DNA of 5,893 bases, from NCBI GenBank assembly GCA_029933565.1, contig JAOZNY010000005.1:22796-28688 (forward strand), written 5' to 3'. The stretch is from Bacteroidales bacterium. GTDB taxonomy: Bacteria; Bacteroidota; Bacteroidia; Bacteroidales; F082. This document shows, piece after piece, positions 5,229 to 5,893 of the stretch (positions within the stretch are counted from its first letter, which is position 1; each line of letters begins with the position of its first letter). The notes below the pieces were generated by a model. The model made no database searches, was not told the DNA's origin, and was given only the letters and a program-made list of their open reading frames with translations. The position numbers and the translations under genes were made by a program.

Positions 5229-5893
5229 ATGCTCACTAAAATGCTAAAAAAACTTTGGGTCAACAACCTGATAAATCTGTTCTATCCAAATGTATGCCAA
5301 TCGTGTGGAAATGCCCTAAACCAGCAAGAGGAAGTAATTTGTATTTCATGTGAGTTGAGGCTTCCTAAAACAGGTTTTCATATGCATGATGAAAATCCGG
5401 TTTCCAGAGTTTTTTGGGGCAGAATAAATATTAAAGCCGCTACCTCATTTCTGTTTTTTAGCAAACAGGGTAAAGTACAAAACCTAATTCATCAATTAAA
5501 ATACCGACGACAAAAAGACGTTGGTGTTGAATTAGGCAGATTATTTGGCATCGAACTACAAAAAAGCCCCTTCTATAAAGATATTGATTTTATCATCCCT
5601 GTTCCTCTCCATCCAAAAAAACTTAGAAAAAGAGGTTACAACCAAAGTTTAGTAATTGCTGAAGGACTAAAAAAATCAATGGGAGTAGATGTTTTTACTG
5701 GTCTCCAACGTAAAATACACTCATCAACACAAACAAAAAAAACACGCTACGAAAGATGGGAAAATGTAAAAGACATTTTTAAAATAGAGAACCCTGAAGA
5801 ACTAGAAAACAAAAGCATTCTTTTGATTGATGACGTACTAACCACCGGAGCTACTCTGGAAGCCTGTGCAACAGTATTGTCAGATGTGCCAAA
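5229..5893 (+). CDS. comF: ComF-family phosphoribosyltransferase-like protein (3' end outside window)
   Basis: An open frame of 221 codons from ATG 5229 to the right edge. The N-terminal zinc-finger-like part has two CxxC pairs, C23/C26 (CQSC) and C38/C41 (CISC). The segment VQNLIHQLKYRRQKDVGVELG (about 83-103) and the motif IPVPLHPKKLRKRGYNQS (123-140) are characteristic of ComF. The type I phosphoribosyltransferase PRPP-binding loop follows as ILLIDDVLTTGATL (197-210), with the two acidic residues and the TTGAT turn intact. The family is usually about 220-240 residues, so only a short C-terminal end is missing. ComF is needed for DNA uptake during natural transformation in Haemophilus and some other bacteria, but it is widespread in Bacteroidota and its biochemical substrate is not settled; the location is cytoplasmic. 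A second in-frame ATG at 5241 (MLKKLW) is an equally plausible start. It is separated from the P460-like gene by a terminator. Confidence 0.94.
   Translation, partial: MLTKMLKKLWVNNLINLFYPNVCQSCGNALNQQEEVICISCELRLPKTGFHMHDENPVSRVFWGRINIKAATSFLFFSKQGKVQNLIHQLKYRRQKDVGVELGRLFGIELQKSPFYKDIDFIIPVPLHPKKLRKRGYNQSLVIAEGLKKSMGVDVFTGLQRKIHSSTQTKKTRYERWENVKDIFKIENPEELENKSILLIDDVLTTGATLEACATVLSDVP

Noticed and set aside
1..5893. Defence system, CRISPR array, toxin-antitoxin pair, transposase or phage gene
   Set aside because: None of the five coding regions resembles such a gene, and no regularly spaced repeats occur; the window reads as ordinary chromosomal genes.

Overview
The window looks like chromosomal DNA from a member of the Bacteroidota, probably class Bacteroidia. 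The reasons are AT-rich coding sequence with typical proteins of that phylum, start codons without clear Shine-Dalgarno sequences, and upstream boxes matching the phylum's -7 promoter element TAnnTTTG (clearest at 4553-4560 and, on the minus strand, 2556-2563). The assignment to phylum is inferred from protein style and promoters, not from a marker gene search.

Layout from left to right: (1) the 3' end of a class II aldolase/adducin-family gene on the plus strand; (2) a short gap between converging genes that carries an imperfect palindromic element, possibly a dispersed repeat; (3) a complete rnr gene (ribonuclease R) on the minus strand; (4) a 114-bp divergent promoter region; (5) a complete FadL/OmpP1-type outer membrane channel gene on the plus strand, closed by a strong intrinsic terminator; (6) a roughly 290-bp spacer with several inverted repeats and a good -7 box; (7) a small lipoprotein of the cytochrome P460 / cytochrome c'-beta type, followed by a second intrinsic terminator; (8) the start of a ComF-type phosphoribosyltransferase gene that runs off the right edge.

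The genes do not form an obvious operon or pathway. Each complete gene appears to be its own transcription unit: rnr and the FadL-like gene diverge, and both the FadL-like gene and the P460-like gene are followed by their own terminator. RNase R is RNA housekeeping, the FadL-like protein would admit hydrophobic compounds across the outer membrane, and ComF is a widespread protein of partly understood role.

No clearly new multi-gene system is visible. The most interesting locus is the P460-like lipoprotein. It has the heme-binding CxxCH and a lysine where P460 cross-links its heme, but apparently a phenylalanine where hydroxylamine-oxidising P460 has its key glutamate. Its N-terminus fits a Bacteroidota surface-export signal, and its upstream region is rich in dyad symmetry, suggesting regulated expression.
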